Notes: generated by a model not told the origin, from the sequence alone. A stretch of DNA of 64,000 nt from Irpex lacteus (GCA_001986395.2 MQVO02000021.1:558001-622000); one strand, 5' to 3'. Shown: positions 31,431-43,087, counted from the first letter of the stretch. A program made the numbers and translations.

Positions 31431-32828
31431 TTAGTACTTCCCTCCGAACTTCATCGAACGCAGCATGGGGATCACGTCGTTGATATCCTGCTTCTTCCAC
31501 ACGCCGTCGATGTTACAGTGCGCGCTGAAGCCCTGCTCGTCCGCGTCATCGTCGAGCGTGTCGCTGGGAGTTATCGTAATCAACGGCGGATGATCAGTGA
31601 AATTGTCGACGTTGAGTGATGATTTGCGACTGCGAGCGGGAGACGTGACGGTTGAGTTCGATACCAGCGTGCTGGTGGAGATTGTTGACGGATGTGATGT
31701 GTCGGCTTTTGCAGCGCTGTTAAGTACAACGTCGAGAGAGGATATGCTTTTCCTTGTAACGATTTGACGTATCCTCTTGAATGTGGGTGTCCTGGCCGAT
31801 TTCTCAGACGTGGACTCCTCTGAGGCGGTTGAAGCAGAGGAGAGTGACCTCGGCTTTGATTTAGGTTTCGATCGCTTTGGCATGACAAGGGGAGTAGGTG
31901 CGGCTGTAGCAAAGGCCGACATGGCCATGGAGCCGGCCATCATGGATGAAGAATAGATCGCGAGCATATCCTCGTTTGGTACGCGGATGTTAGTCTTCGG
32001 CATGGAAGGGCGGGGAGTAATCGGATCGCGCGACTCTTCCGAGCGCAGGGATGACATACTCTTCATGGAGGACATCTCGCTGTGTGATCTAGTCGACCTG
32101 GAACTTTTCCAACTATGCCAAATCGGTGATTTAGAGAGACTGGAAGAGCTGGATGGTGTGGGACTGCGTGTATCCTGGGCGGGGCTTGACCCATAGTCAG
32201 GCTCGCTTGGGTCTCTTGGAGCGAACACCATACGATCGCTACATCGATCGTCGTTTACCATTAACTCGGATGGTGAAGGTGAGGCTGCCCGCGACATGGG
32301 AGCAGAGCGTGCTTGTCGAAAACTACGCAAAGAGGAAGTGCGTTTCGGTAGTGGTTGATGAGAAAAGGGAGAGTATGGGTCGCGTGTGGATACGCGTTGG
32401 GGAGATAAGAAGTTATAGCTGGTGGCTGGGCTTGTTCAAGTGGTATCTATATGAGTATCTCATCAACTGTGAGATTGGCTGCCTACGTACTGATGATACC
32501 AAGCGCTTGCCTGTCTTGACGAGCATGAGAAGACGGAGTCTGAACCGCGACTAAGGTAAGAATCGCTCCAATCATCATCATCTTCGCGACGGAACACCAC
32601 GGGGCTCATAGACTCAATAGGACTATTGGTGCTCTCATCGTCAAGCCGGAGAGAAGTTGTACTTTGGTGGGTCGATGCGATATTGAGATGTGGTGCCTTG
32701 AGGTATAACATAGGCTTCACCGGCTTCTTTGTGGATCGTGTGGGTAATTGCTCCTCATGTGAGCTCGGTCGACTGTCGCAGTACGCTGCGTGGCTTGTCG
32801 AAGTCGATGGGGGAAGAAGAAGGGACAT
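31431..32828 (-). CDS. Ser-rich hypothetical protein, two exons
   Basis: Exon 1 is 32491-32828 (MSLLLPPSTSTSHAAYC to SAWYH) and exon 2 31431-32322, with a 168 nt intron from GTACGT to GCGTAG; the phases match. The product of about 409 residues is Ser/Thr-rich with many SP/TP sites and basic patches (MPKRSKPKSKPRSLSS, FKRIRQIVTRKS), so it is probably disordered and phosphorylated. The C-terminus is more ordered and ends GVWKKQDINDVIPMLRSMKF. I know no family for it. The first exon and its start are less certain, since the ATG at 32828 has no other support and an upstream exon is possible. It converges with the W-motif gene at 27958. Confidence 0.55.
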
Positions 32829-34291
32829 CCGCGCACTGTATCCTGGGAAATGGGGATCACTTCAGTAAGGCAAGCCTATCTTATAGCAAGCGCGGTAAGG
32901 ACCAGGTTCAGGGTGATCAGGAAGTACCGGGGCAGACTTCCAGCGTTGGCAGGGGTATTGTGCACTATGTCCAGTCGTATATAGTTATCATCACCCGTCC
33001 AGGGGTACCTGTCGCTCAGTCGCTGCCAGCAGTTAGTGGGTATTGCAGGCAACGGTGCCTATGGCAAGTCAACAGCTATGTCGATCAATGATGTCTCCGA
33101 GCTAGTAGGCTTTGAGGATCAGCAGATCAGCGTCTCATGTGCGCGAGGCATGAGCGTATGTTCATGACCGAGGTTGTGTATTTCCGTCATGGTGCGTATG
33201 ATGATGACACCGTCTAGTTGAAACATGTGCGTTCAATAGAAGAAGAATCCGAAGGCAGGGTCGCACCTGTCTCGCCCGGCGGAGACACAACGAACGTCTT
33301 TTGACAGCCATTCTGACGAAATAACGAGCTTGTGATCATGGTGACTTATAGCACTTCCAGGTAACGGTGCTAAGTACCTAGATTGACTATTAGCGGAGAG
33401 GCAAATGTGCAATCAAAAAAAACTTTAACTAACTTATCGACGTCGCTCTGTGTATAACGCACTCCAAGCTGGACGGAGAGATGGAATATATATTGAGGAA
33501 GGCGTAGTAGGAGTATTTGGAGTGGTTCAATGACGTATGAGGCCCTTCTCCCTATAATATAGAAAAGAGTGAGTACGTACAATGTGCTCACTAGCGGAAT
33601 GGGACATAAGTTAGGACTCACTACTACATACCAGCTTATCGAAACGTACGATATGCGACCGAAGCATATCTTGCACTGCTATGAGTTCGAACTTACGACA
33701 GGAAAGACGTGCATGACCGGGATGCAAAAGATGGGTACTGTATAAGTACGACTTCTGACGCACACCATGGCCAATAAAGTTGGGCGGCGAGTAGTATAGA
33801 TTGGCTTATCAATTGTTGAGTGTGCAATCTACGAGGTTAGCTACCGGTCACCTCAGATCTGCCAGACACGTAGAGCATGTTTACTGGATCAACACCTATA
33901 CTTCTGTGATCTAATGGCTGAATGGACTGACCGTTGGAAAAGTCTGAGACAGTTATCGTTTTCTCAACTTTCTGGTATCCCAAAACCTTCGTCGAATGGT
34001 TTCATAATAGTTGCATCCTAATTAGATGGCATGGTGGTCTGTCGTAAGTAGTACTTACATGATAGTTCAAGCCAAGGCCAGACTCAACGTCACGGTTAAC
34101 AACTTGTTAGTGACCTGTCACACGTCACACACAGTCATGTTTTGTGACACAGTGACGCAAATCACTGTCACGTTGCCGTGGGCTGTCCTCGCCGTCTTCT
34201 GGACTTTGCTCGTTGCCACCATCTTCGGCGACGTCGACCCAAGCCTCACCTTCCCTTCAACAACAGTCGCTTCAGACTTAATCCCTTTGTT
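32829..34291. promoter_or_regulatory. Divergent gap with a second TGTGAC/GTCACA cluster
   Basis: About 1.46 kb without a supported gene. From 34087 to 34172 it holds at least six TGTCAC or GTGACA elements in both orientations, including an imperfect palindrome, GTGACACAGTGA then TCACTGTCAC (about 34144-34171). The cluster sits 120-205 nt upstream of the ATG of the DUF7137-like gene, so a regulatory role is plausible. It resembles the 1241-1300 cluster. Confidence 0.4.
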
Positions 34292-34974
34292 ATGGCCTCT
34301 CCTACTCCTTCTCCATCCAACGCACAATCAGGAGGAAGCGGTTCTGGTTCAGCGTCGTCGACCTCTCTCAGCATACCCGCAAGTGCACCGGCGGGTCTGC
34401 TGACAATAACGCAACCCCCGCAAACCGCTACATCGTATTACAAGATCGCAACAGGAGAGACTATCACCTTTGCGTGGAATACTAGCTATGTCCTCGTCCA
34501 GCCCACTTCCCTCACACTTTCCGCCATCTGCGACAACGGCAATACGTACCCTGTGGGTCCTTCGGACGGGCATATCCCGGGGACGGCGACTTCCGTGCAG
34601 TGGGACCTCTGGTCTTACCAACAAAACAACCCCCAGACGCCTCTCGCCCAACAGATGTGTACTCTACACATCTGGGGAGATCAAGGTCCCGGAGTCCAGC
34701 GGTCGCCCGGTGTTCTCTCCGAGAATAATCAGTTGCAATTCGCAATGTACTCGCCACAGGCATACACGCCGTTAATCAGTGCGTGCATTCTCTTTCAAAT
34801 GTCAATATATATCTCACGTTTATTTTTTATCGTCCAGACTGGACATGCCCTCAGTGCAATACCAATGGGTCGCTCTCAGATTACGCCTCACACCCGGCGT
34901 TTCTCAGCCTTATCGTCACGGTGCTAGTGATGTTCATGTCTGGATGGCAGCTGTTACGCACCATAGACCATTGA
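34292..34974 (+). CDS. DUF7137-like fungal surface protein with C-terminal membrane segment
   Basis: Exon 1 is 34292-34778, the intron 34779-34837 (59 nt) and exon 2 34838-34974, giving about 207 residues. A Ser/Gly/Ala-rich linker comes first. It is followed by the conserved domain: GLLTITQPPQTATSYYKIA, GETITFAWN, NGNTYPVGPSDGHIPGTATS, VQWDLWSYQQ and QFAMYSPQAYTPL. The second exon has WTCPQC and a hydrophobic C-terminal helix, FLSLIVTVLVMFMSGW. This order matches the uncharacterised fungal family I know as DUF7137, usually with a signal peptide and C-terminal anchor. The chosen ATG lacks a signal peptide. A strongly signal-like stretch, TLPWAVLAVFWTLLVATIFG, lies just upstream (about 34172-34231) in another frame. 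The true first exon may therefore be elsewhere, or a small indel separates them. Confidence 0.7.
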
Positions 34975-35957
34975 TGTCTGCCTGCGCGAAGTCTGGTAGA
35001 TTGGCGGGATCGGCTTTATTTAGCAGGCGCTGGGGAGGGAGGCAGGAAGTTACGTGTTGATACGGACACAGTCTCGCTTCGTGCCCAGCGATGTAGCAGA
35101 CTCACATGACGATTTGGACAATGGACTTGGTAGGGACTTCATAGGCATTTTATTCTGTTTTGCTCTCGCACACACTCATGTTTTCACGGACATATCTTTC
35201 TTTTGGTATCGTATCACTTAGTATTGTTTTCGCTAACTACTCTCTTAGAGCTGTGTTATTGCATGATATTTCGTATCCATGAACTGCGGTGCGTGGGCTG
35301 AGAATGCTTTATATAGTCCTTGCCTTCGGATCGCCGAAAGCATGTGAACGAATCGGCCAAAGTCACCGTGATTCCCTTCTCCTGTGCTGCTGGTTGGTAG
35401 CGTTCACATTGTTCTGAACGTCTCTTTACATCGCCAGAGTGAATCGTAGGTCGTGATACTGCTTAACGAATAGTGTCCATGGCATTACTCAATGGTATGT
35501 TTCTCCACGGTGAATCTTCCCCCAAGGGCAATACGGAGAAGAATGAGTCAGTGTGACCATGTCTTGAAGTTAACCTTCTTATAGGAGTCAACGGCTGAGT
35601 GGAATTTATGAAGTTCATGGTAATTAGATTTTCTTCAACAGAGAGCGAACATTCTGAGATCAGATTTACTGGAGCTCCGCCAATCCGCGTTGCAGAAGTT
35701 ATCTATGAGGTCATCTTCGTAGTTGACCAGGCTCCCCGACAAGGTCACACGAACGTAAGTACCTACTTGCCCGTGTTATTTCGTTGCAAACACTTCGTGG
35801 AATTTATGCGACAGGAGAGGTCACGTTGACCGGCGATTGGGTCTTGGAAACCGAGCGGAATTCAGAACAGAATTGTCATGATATCTCATAAAGGCTGCCT
35901 CGGACACTCGTCAACTCCCTGATCCCCCTTCGCACCACGTTTGAGGCTGTGACCGCC
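34975..35957. other. Gap between DUF7137-like and amidase genes
   Basis: About 980 nt. Frames here are short and show no family resemblance; I call nothing. It should hold the amidase promoter. Confidence 0.5.
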
Positions 35958-38021
35958 ATGTTGTTTGACTGGTTAGCGCACCGTCGATCTTGGTATGTGC
36001 ACATGTATCTTCCTCTCCCATAACTCATACTAACTCTGTCGACAGCGCACAAAAGCAGAAGGAGCGTCAAGCGCGTATAGATAACCTTCCATCGATCTAT
36101 CATGCGCCCTTAACACCGGAAGATAAATCAATTATTGGACAGTTTGCCTCGCACACGATTGCAAAGGTCCAAGATGGCAGCTTGGATCCAGTATCCGTGC
36201 TTCACGCGTACGGGAAGAAAGCACTCAAGGCGCACGAGGCCACAAATTGTCTGACGGAGATCCTTCTCCCAGAGGCAGAAGAATGGGCGCAGCTCTGCAA
36301 TCGAAAAGGCCCACTCGCCGGCATGCCAGTCAGCCTCAAGGACACCGTCGCAGTTGGTGGTTTCGACGTCTGTATCGGATACTCCGCCTGGGTGGGAAAG
36401 CGCGCTCCATGGGACTCGCCTCTCGTGCGTCTTCTGCGAGATGCGGGCGCCGTGCCTTACGTGAAGACCAACATTCCGATCACTCTACTCTCTCTGGAGT
36501 CCTCGAATGATGTCTTTGGGACTACTACGAATCCTCATAACCCGAAGTTCACTCCAGGAGGGTCCACTGGTGGCGAAGCTGCTCTTCTGGCGTACGGCGG
36601 TTCTCGTTTAGGCATTGGTACAGACGTTGCAGGCTCTGTTCGTGGTCCAGCGTGAGCTACCCCAGACGCTTTGAAGCGAGCTATTTGTTAACTCTGAAGG
36701 GACGTCCAGGCATTTCTCGGGCATCTACACAATCAAAGCTTCGTCCGAACGCTTTTTGAAGGCTGGGAATGCGACCAGCATCAAGGGGCAGACCGGTGTG
36801 CCTGCGGTGTACTCACCGATGACACGCACTCTTGAAGATCTGGAGACGATGTGGCGTGCCATATTCAGCATGAAGCCATGGACGTATGATTATTCGGTAA
36901 GCTATGTTGACCACTCACGCGTTTGCAGCATGCATGCTTAGAACGTCAGTGCCTTGTTTTGCCTTGGCGAGACGTCGATCTATCTAGCAAGAAAGTAAGG
37001 TGGGGTGTTATATGGGACGACAGTAGGCTTCCTACTACTCACTTCGACGAACTCCCCACTCATTCTCACTCACAGGTATAATCAAACCTTCGCCCGCCTG
37101 CCGTCGTGCTCTTGAGGAAACGGTGTCTGCTCTCAAGGCCGCTGGACATGAGGTAGTCGATCTGTGTGTGTCGGTCTCATGTACACATTGTCCACCATTT
37201 CTCATTCATGCTCCAGGAAGACTCCGAAGCCGATTGAAGCTATATCTGTAGGGGCCCAGCTTCTCTTTGCCGATGCAGGTCTGTCAAAAAGCTAGCCACG
37301 GAACGAATAATAACCCACTGACATCACTGATCACTTAGGCAAAACGGTTACGAAACCAATTCGAAGTGGCGAGAGGAATGACCCGGGTGTTGCCGATGCA
37401 CTCTTTGTACTGCGTCTTCCACGATTCGTTAAGAAGGTTTGGGCCTGGTACTGGCGATACGTCAGGGGAGACGAGCTTTACGCTCGCCTGTTGGAGAATT
37501 TCAACGAAAAGACTGTGGAAGAATACTTTGCCCTGGTAGCGCAGCGAGAAGCCATCCGTGAGCAATGGTGGAATATGTGGGAAGAAGAGAAAATCGACTT
37601 CATACTCACGGTGCCGAACCCTCTTCCTGCTTCCCCTCATGGGGGCTGGACGAACGGCTGGACAGGATGCACCTACACTTTTCTGTACAACATTGTAAGT
37701 TTTCTTCACACAATATCACGAACGGGCATGACACATACTGACGTCCCTGCGACTTGCTCTCAGCTTGATTACTCGGCAGGTGTGATACCGGTGACACACC
37801 TCAACCGTGTAACGGATAAGCTGCAAGGTTTCGCTCCCAGAAATCAGATTGAACGGAGGATGTATAGAATGTATGACGCTGATCAGATGCACGGTCTCCC
37901 CATTGGTGTGCAGATCGTCGGTCGACGACTCGAGGAGGAAAAGGTTTTGGAGGGGATGAAGATAGCTGAACGATGCTTGAGAGATGTTGGAAAAGCCTAT
38001 CAATTGCTGGAGACCGACTGA
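35958..38021 (+). CDS. Amidase-signature family hydrolase (acetamidase / fatty acid amide hydrolase type)
   Basis: Hydrolyses carboxamides with a Ser-cisSer-Lys triad. Start MLFDWLAHRRS at 35958, chosen because this small exon (35958-35992) splices in phase into CAQKQKERQARIDNLPSIYH; stop TGA 38019-38021. The catalytic Lys is in PVSLKDTVAVGG. The signature is TPGGSTGGEAALLAYGGSRL, followed by GIGTDVAGSVRGPA with the nucleophilic Ser in AGSVR. The usual GGSSGG is GGSTGG here, a conservative change of the second Ser. The rest joins through introns near 36654-36720, 36895-36950, 37009-37077, 37157-37215, 37278-37338 and 37695-37762, ending NQIERRMYRMYDADQMHGLP, IGVQIVGRRLEEEKVL and KAYQLLETD. 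All phases agree. The absence of a signal peptide suggests a cytosolic enzyme. The substrate cannot be decided. Confidence 0.9.
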
Positions 38022-38833
38022 GACCTACCAATGCGCCTACCAGGCAAGGCAGGGGTAGATGATGTACTTTACGTATTACACACTTTCATCGGTGGAAATT
38101 CAAACCTTAGGCATGGCCGTACTATGGACCCAGAGGGCGTTTGTCTACGTTTGCCCCTATCCGTGTGGTGTCCATGATCTTCGTCGAACCCTACGCCAGG
38201 GTACGACGGCTCATGATGAGTCTGTCGGGCACTCTTAACCTTTCTGCAGAAGTGCTTGTACGTAAAATGCTCACAACGTTTCGCGACTTGTGATATACAG
38301 CCGCTATTTTCTGCCTTTATCTTTCACATAACCTTCACCGACGGAACACCGACTGAATGAGCAACATGGTCTTTGTAAATCGGCAGAGGTTGCGTGTAGT
38401 GGTCTGGTCTGGTCTTGCCGATTGTAAGAGGAGCCTGTGATATTCCATGAAGATGCTATAAAAGGGTGGCCTCATCACCCTGCATTTGCGAGTCCCATGC
38501 AGATGCTGGGACGTGAACATGAACATGATTGAGACTGCGCCTGAACGATACTACACAACGAACGTTGGTACAGTGAGTGATGTTGCTTTACTCTACACGA
38601 TAAACAACTGATGTTAAGGTCATAGATGCTGATGATGAATGAGGTAGGGTGTACAAAACGAAGGTACAAACAGGTCCTGTATGATATATGATGTGAGATT
38701 TGCTTGATAGATATACAGTTGTGCATGAGTTGGGGTATAATGGGAAGGAAGGCTAGTCTAATGCAAAGCAGTGAGTCCGCCGAAATATTCTCAAATAGGA
38801 CGAACGACTCACAGGATAAAACAGAAGACCTAG
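38022..38833. other. Convergent intergenic gap
   Basis: 3' flanks of the amidase and coiled-coil genes. No gene or repeat supported. Confidence 0.55.
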
Positions 38834-41800
38834 CTAAGCACTTCGCGCCAGGAGCTCGTTCAGGCTGCGTACGACCTGACCAGCACCCTCCTTGACCCTC
38901 TCGCGATCCTCACTTCGGACCTTGGGGAGTAACTTGGTCTCAAAGCGATCGGGATGCCAACGACGTATGTGCTCCTTGATCCGGTCCTTCTCGGATTTGT
39001 CGCTCGGATTGTAAGGGTTGAGGACGTATGAAGAGATGGCAGTGGTGGTGAGTTCCTCGGGAGTTGAAGGTTTCTTGAGCATCGGCCATGGGAAGCTAGA
39101 CCAGGTGGCAGAGTCGAGAGCAGCAAGACGGGACCACATCCGGTCATGGTCGTCAAAAATCTGAACGACAGCTTCCTTGGTAAGCATCTGTCCCGCCTTG
39201 GCTTGGCGTTGTCGTTCCAGTCTCTCCTGCTCCTTGCGGAAAGCTTCGGCCTGGCGTCTGGCATGCTCTTCTTGTCGCTCTTGCCATCGGACGTAATCGT
39301 CCTCGCCAGCGCCGGCGCCTCTACGAGGTGCGGAGGCATCGGGCTGGGTATACGAGCTCGAGCTCGTGGTTCTTCGCGGAGGGGCAGCCTTAGCGGTCGA
39401 CTGAGTAGACGCAGATGAAGCACTAGAGCCTTGACTGGCCCAGCTCGTCCAAGAAGAATTAGTGGCCCAGCTGGCGTTCGAAGCCGTGCTTGAACGATCG
39501 GAGTTAGCACTGCTAGCAGGGGCCTGACGACTAGTACCCGAGAAGGCAGCTTGCGAGGCAGAAGTTGAGGGTGTCCCAGAACGTGTAGTAGTACCACCAA
39601 AGGTATCCTGCCGACGCAGATGCTCAGTACGACGACGCGTTTCTTCCTTTCGCTGCTCTTCAAGTTGACGAGCGATCTCCTTGCGAAGACGCTCGTCCTC
39701 GTCGAATTGACGACGACGACGCTCCTCCTCCGCAAGTTCTGCTCGACGGCGTTCTTCGGCCTTCGATCGCTCCTCTGCAGTGCGCGCAGCATGAGCCTCC
39801 GCCCGACGACGCTCCTCTGCCAGCTGCTCGGCATTACGCTGCTCCTCAGCAAGTCGAAGCTCAGCCTCTCTGCGCTCCTTAGCAAGGCGTTCAGTTTGAC
39901 GCGCCTCTTCCTGCTGGCGAAGGAACTCTGCACGGCTAAGCTCTTCTTGTTCGGCCAGAAGCTGAGCTTCCTCGGCCTCTTCTGCTTGAAGTCGAGCGGC
40001 GAGCTGCTCAGCCTGACGTCGAGCTTCACGCTGGGAGGCCAGTTCGTGTGCAATGCGCTGCTGCTCCACGACGAGTTCGTCAATACGCCTGCGTTCCGTT
40101 CGAGCAAACTCGGCCAGGAACTCTGTCTCGCGTTTCTCTTCCTCCAGTCGCTTCGTCTCTGCCTCTCGCCGTTCAAGCTCCTCCTCCCGTGCTCTGAGTT
40201 CATCCTCCTTGCGTTTGAACTCCTCTTCTCGCTTGCGTAAGATATCCTCTCTGACCCGTGCCTCTTCAGCACGGATCCTAGCGTCCTCTGCTCGCTGTCG
40301 AACTTCGTCTGCGCGCGACTTGGCCTCTTCGGCACGGACGCGTGCGTACTCCTCGCGTCGTCGCGCGTCGTCTTCCTTGCGTCGAGCATCTTCCTCCTTA
40401 CGCCGAGCATCCTCCTCCCTGCGACGTGCGTCCTCCTCTCGCCGCTTGGCCTCTTCCTCCATCAGCTTGGCTTCTTCCTCTCTCCGCACGGCTTCCTCTT
40501 CCTTGATTCTGAGCTCAAAGGCGCGTCGTTTGGCCTCGTCACTGAGGCGTCGTGCTTCTTGCTCCATGCGCTCGAATTCCTCTTCCTTGAGTCGTAGAGC
40601 TTCCTCGCGCTTGCGGACCTCTTCCTCCTTACGCTCGGCCTCTTCTTCGCGTAATCGGGCTTCTTCCTCGATCCTGCGAGCTTCTTCCTCCAGACGTCGC
40701 GCATCTTCTTCCTTGCGTTCCGCCTCCTCTGCTTTGCGATGCATCTCTTCCTCCTTCTTCCTCACCTCCTCCTCCTTCCGCCTGGCCTCTTCCTCCATCT
40801 TACGCACCTCCTCCTCCATCTTGCGAGCTTCATCTTCGGTACGACGAGCGTCCTCCTCCATCCTGCGTGCATCTTCCTCTTTCCGTCTCGCATCCTCCTC
40901 CTTCCTCCTGGCATCCTCCTCCTTGCGCTTGACCTCCTCCTCCTTACGTCTCGCCAGCTCCTCCTTCCTCTTAATCTCCACTTCCTTCCTCCTCGCTTCC
41001 TCCTCCTTCCGCTTCGACTCCTCCTCCTTCAGCATTATCTCCTCCTCTTTCCTCTTAGCTTCCTCCTCCTTCCTCTTCGCCTCCTCCTCTTTCCTCGAAA
41101 CCTCTTCTTCCTTCCTCCGCGCTTCTTCCACCTTCTGCCTCAATTCCTCCTCCCGCCTCTCCATGTCCTCCTCTCGCAGCATCATCTCCTCGAAGAAGTC
41201 CTGCTCGTCAAACTCCTCGTCCACATCCGAGTGATCACTCGCACTCCCATCGTGCGACTGCTCCGCATACGGCTCCATAGGCGACCGCGCCTCGTTCCCA
41301 TTCCCGTTTACGTTGCCGCTGCCGTTCGCATATGCGTGATTGTTGGGATAGTAGTAGTCAGGGTACCCATTGTACGACTTGGCAGACTTGCCCGAATGGT
41401 GCGAGCTCACAGAGTTCCTTCGCACAGGGTACGCAACGCGACTGCTCTCCGGACTCTGAGACGCGTTTCTATGGCTGTTGTGCTGGGAGTGATGATAATA
41501 ATGGTGGTCAGCAGTGAAGGATGTCTTTCTGCGCATCATAGCTCTCTGCGTGCCAATAGAGCGCGGATATTCGGGGGAGGCCTGAGGAGCGGTTACAGCT
41601 CTTTCAGACGATGGAGGGATAGGAATACCCGTGACAGATGCAGTGGTGGAGGCGGTGTTCTGCTGCTCGTCGTCGAAGCGACGCATCTGGCTCGCGGAGT
41701 AGCTGGAAGGTGGAGGTGGAGGTCCGCGGGAGTATTCTGGTGAGGAGGGGACAGCGATGGGGCTCGGTCTCGACGCAGCACTTGAGCCAGGTCGAGACTC

Positions 41801-43087
41801 GATCGCAAGTCGACGAGCATGAAAGTCGCCAGAAGATGTTCTATGGCGCACAGGTCGTTGCATATTCGACCGAGCAGTGAACGACTTGCCCGTGCCACCA
41901 TTGTCCACATCGGGGCTTGGGCGATTAAGTAAAGGTTCGTCATCCAGGTGTTCGGGTTGTTTGGACTCTGAAGAAGTTGACGCAGTCGGCAAGGGCGATC
42001 TTGAAGATGCAGCTACAGAAATCGGAGCATAGTAGTCCGGCGTGATCTCTTTCTTGCTCGGAGAATGGCCAAACGGACCTTGTGGCGGAGGGGTGTAGAC
42101 GGGAATGGCAGCGGCGACGGGGGAGATGGCGTTGCGAGCAAAAGGTGGGAGGGTGGATGAGCTGCGAGGTAGAGATCCGGGGCCACCGGAACGCGAAGAT
42201 GCTAAGCTTGCATTGCTATCCCGTCTGACCGGAGGATGGGTTACCTGAGGAGGGGGTTGAGGAGGAGAATGCGCAAAAGCCGTGCTAATACCAGATCCAT
42301 TGACGGAACCTGCGATACCACGCCTGGGCGCAGATGTGGAGGGAGAGGGAGCGTAATCGCTGGAGCGAGACACAGGTGCGTCTCTTGGAGATACTTGGGG
42401 GGCGTCCCGCCAGAAGAACTTTGACTTCGTACTGTTTATCGATCCTGAGCTCTGTCTGCGGCTGACGCTGCCATAACCGCCGTATGAGCCCGGTTCGCTG
42501 CTGTCCTCTGGTTCAGCGTCGAACGTGTCCAACGATTCTCTGCGTGAATTTGGGATGTATCTTGGAAGGCTTGCACCACTTGAGGGGTTCTCCGGATCCC
42601 CTCCGAACCGACGAGCAGAAAACGACTGAGCCTGGTTGGGTCTGCTCGTGTACTCTTGCGAGGTACGTGGCGAAGGATAGAGGTCATCATCCGGTCCACC
42701 AGCAGTGTCAATGGAACCGCCAACAGCAAAAGGAAGTGCGTTATCTAGGTTGTTTGCATCGGGTTGCGTCGTTCCTCTCCTTCTCCTCTTCTCATCCTCC
42801 AGCTGCTCCGTGAATTGCAACCTCGCGATGGTGATATAAGACGCCTTCGTATTGTTGTACTCCTCCAATATCTTCTGCCTAGCCTCCTCGTCACTTCCCT
42901 GTCCTTTCAGCGCCTCATCTCTCACTCTCTCCGCTTCCTGCAGCTGCGGGCGTAATTGGTTCTCGATCGACTTGCGCAGCGCAGCGATCCATTCGTCGCT
43001 CGGTTCAAGAGAGGTTTCCGAATTGAGGCGTGCAGTGCGACCGGTTGCTTTCGATAACGACGTAGACATGAGATCTTGGGACGGCAC
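38834..43087 (-). CDS. Giant coiled-coil protein with J-like C-terminal domain, 1417 residues
   Basis: A single uninterrupted exon. Residues 1-620 are mostly disordered, Ser/Pro/Asn-rich, after a short helical start (DEWIAALRKSIENQLRPQLQ). Residues about 625-1165 form an almost continuous charged helix built from a 7-residue register of RRKEEE(A/V)-type repeats, then a Gln/Ala-rich helix with RREAELRLAEEQRNAEQ. A Ser-rich linker follows. The last 110 residues are ordered: KEAVVQIFDDHDRMWSRLAA, SFPWPMLKKPSTPEELT, HIRRWHPDRFETKLLPKV and VVRSLNELLAR. The HPDRF next to two helices recalls the HPD motif of J domains and the C-terminus of NFKBIL1-like proteins, so a co-chaperone or scaffold role is possible. 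The start may also be Met7. TATAAAG at about 43510-43516 (minus) could be its TATA box. The large plus-strand frames across this region are shadows of the repeats. Confidence 0.82.
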   Translation of the reverse strand: MPSQDLMSTSLSKATGRTARLNSETSLEPSDEWIAALRKSIENQLRPQLQEAERVRDEALKGQGSDEEARQKILEEYNNTKASYITIARLQFTEQLEDEKRRRRGTTQPDANNLDNALPFAVGGSIDTAGGPDDDLYPSPRTSQEYTSRPNQAQSFSARRFGGDPENPSSGASLPRYIPNSRRESLDTFDAEPEDSSEPGSYGGYGSVSRRQSSGSINSTKSKFFWRDAPQVSPRDAPVSRSSDYAPSPSTSAPRRGIAGSVNGSGISTAFAHSPPQPPPQVTHPPVRRDSNASLASSRSGGPGSLPRSSSTLPPFARNAISPVAAAIPVYTPPPQGPFGHSPSKKEITPDYYAPISVAASSRSPLPTASTSSESKQPEHLDDEPLLNRPSPDVDNGGTGKSFTARSNMQRPVRHRTSSGDFHARRLAIESRPGSSAASRPSPIAVPSSPEYSRGPPPPPSSYSASQMRRFDDEQQNTASTTASVTGIPIPPSSERAVTAPQASPEYPRSIGTQRAMMRRKTSFTADHHYYHHSQHNSHRNASQSPESSRVAYPVRRNSVSSHHSGKSAKSYNGYPDYYYPNNHAYANGSGNVNGNGNEARSPMEPYAEQSHDGSASDHSDVDEEFDEQDFFEEMMLREEDMERREEELRQKVEEARRKEEEVSRKEEEAKRKEEEAKRKEEEIMLKEEESKRKEEEARRKEVEIKRKEELARRKEEEVKRKEEDARRKEEDARRKEEDARRMEEDARRTEDEARKMEEEVRKMEEEARRKEEEVRKKEEEMHRKAEEAERKEEDARRLEEEARRIEEEARLREEEAERKEEEVRKREEALRLKEEEFERMEQEARRLSDEAKRRAFELRIKEEEAVRREEEAKLMEEEAKRREEDARRREEDARRKEEDARRKEDDARRREEYARVRAEEAKSRADEVRQRAEDARIRAEEARVREDILRKREEEFKRKEDELRAREEELERREAETKRLEEEKRETEFLAEFARTERRRIDELVVEQQRIAHELASQREARRQAEQLAARLQAEEAEEAQLLAEQEELSRAEFLRQQEEARQTERLAKERREAELRLAEEQRNAEQLAEERRRAEAHAARTAEERSKAEERRRAELAEEERRRRQFDEDERLRKEIARQLEEQRKEETRRRTEHLRRQDTFGGTTTRSGTPSTSASQAAFSGTSRQAPASSANSDRSSTASNASWATNSSWTSWASQGSSASSASTQSTAKAAPPRRTTSSSSYTQPDASAPRRGAGAGEDDYVRWQERQEEHARRQAEAFRKEQERLERQRQAKAGQMLTKEAVVQIFDDHDRMWSRLAALDSATWSSFPWPMLKKPSTPEELTTTAISSYVLNPYNPSDKSEKDRIKEHIRRWHPDRFETKLLPKVRSEDRERVKEGAGQVVRSLNELLARSA

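Noticed and set aside
40053..41743. Two long plus-strand frames (393 and 334 residues) opposite the coiled-coil gene
   Set aside because: They are Ser/Arg and Leu mirror images of the repeated Lys-Glu-Glu codons on the minus strand; no domain or start context.
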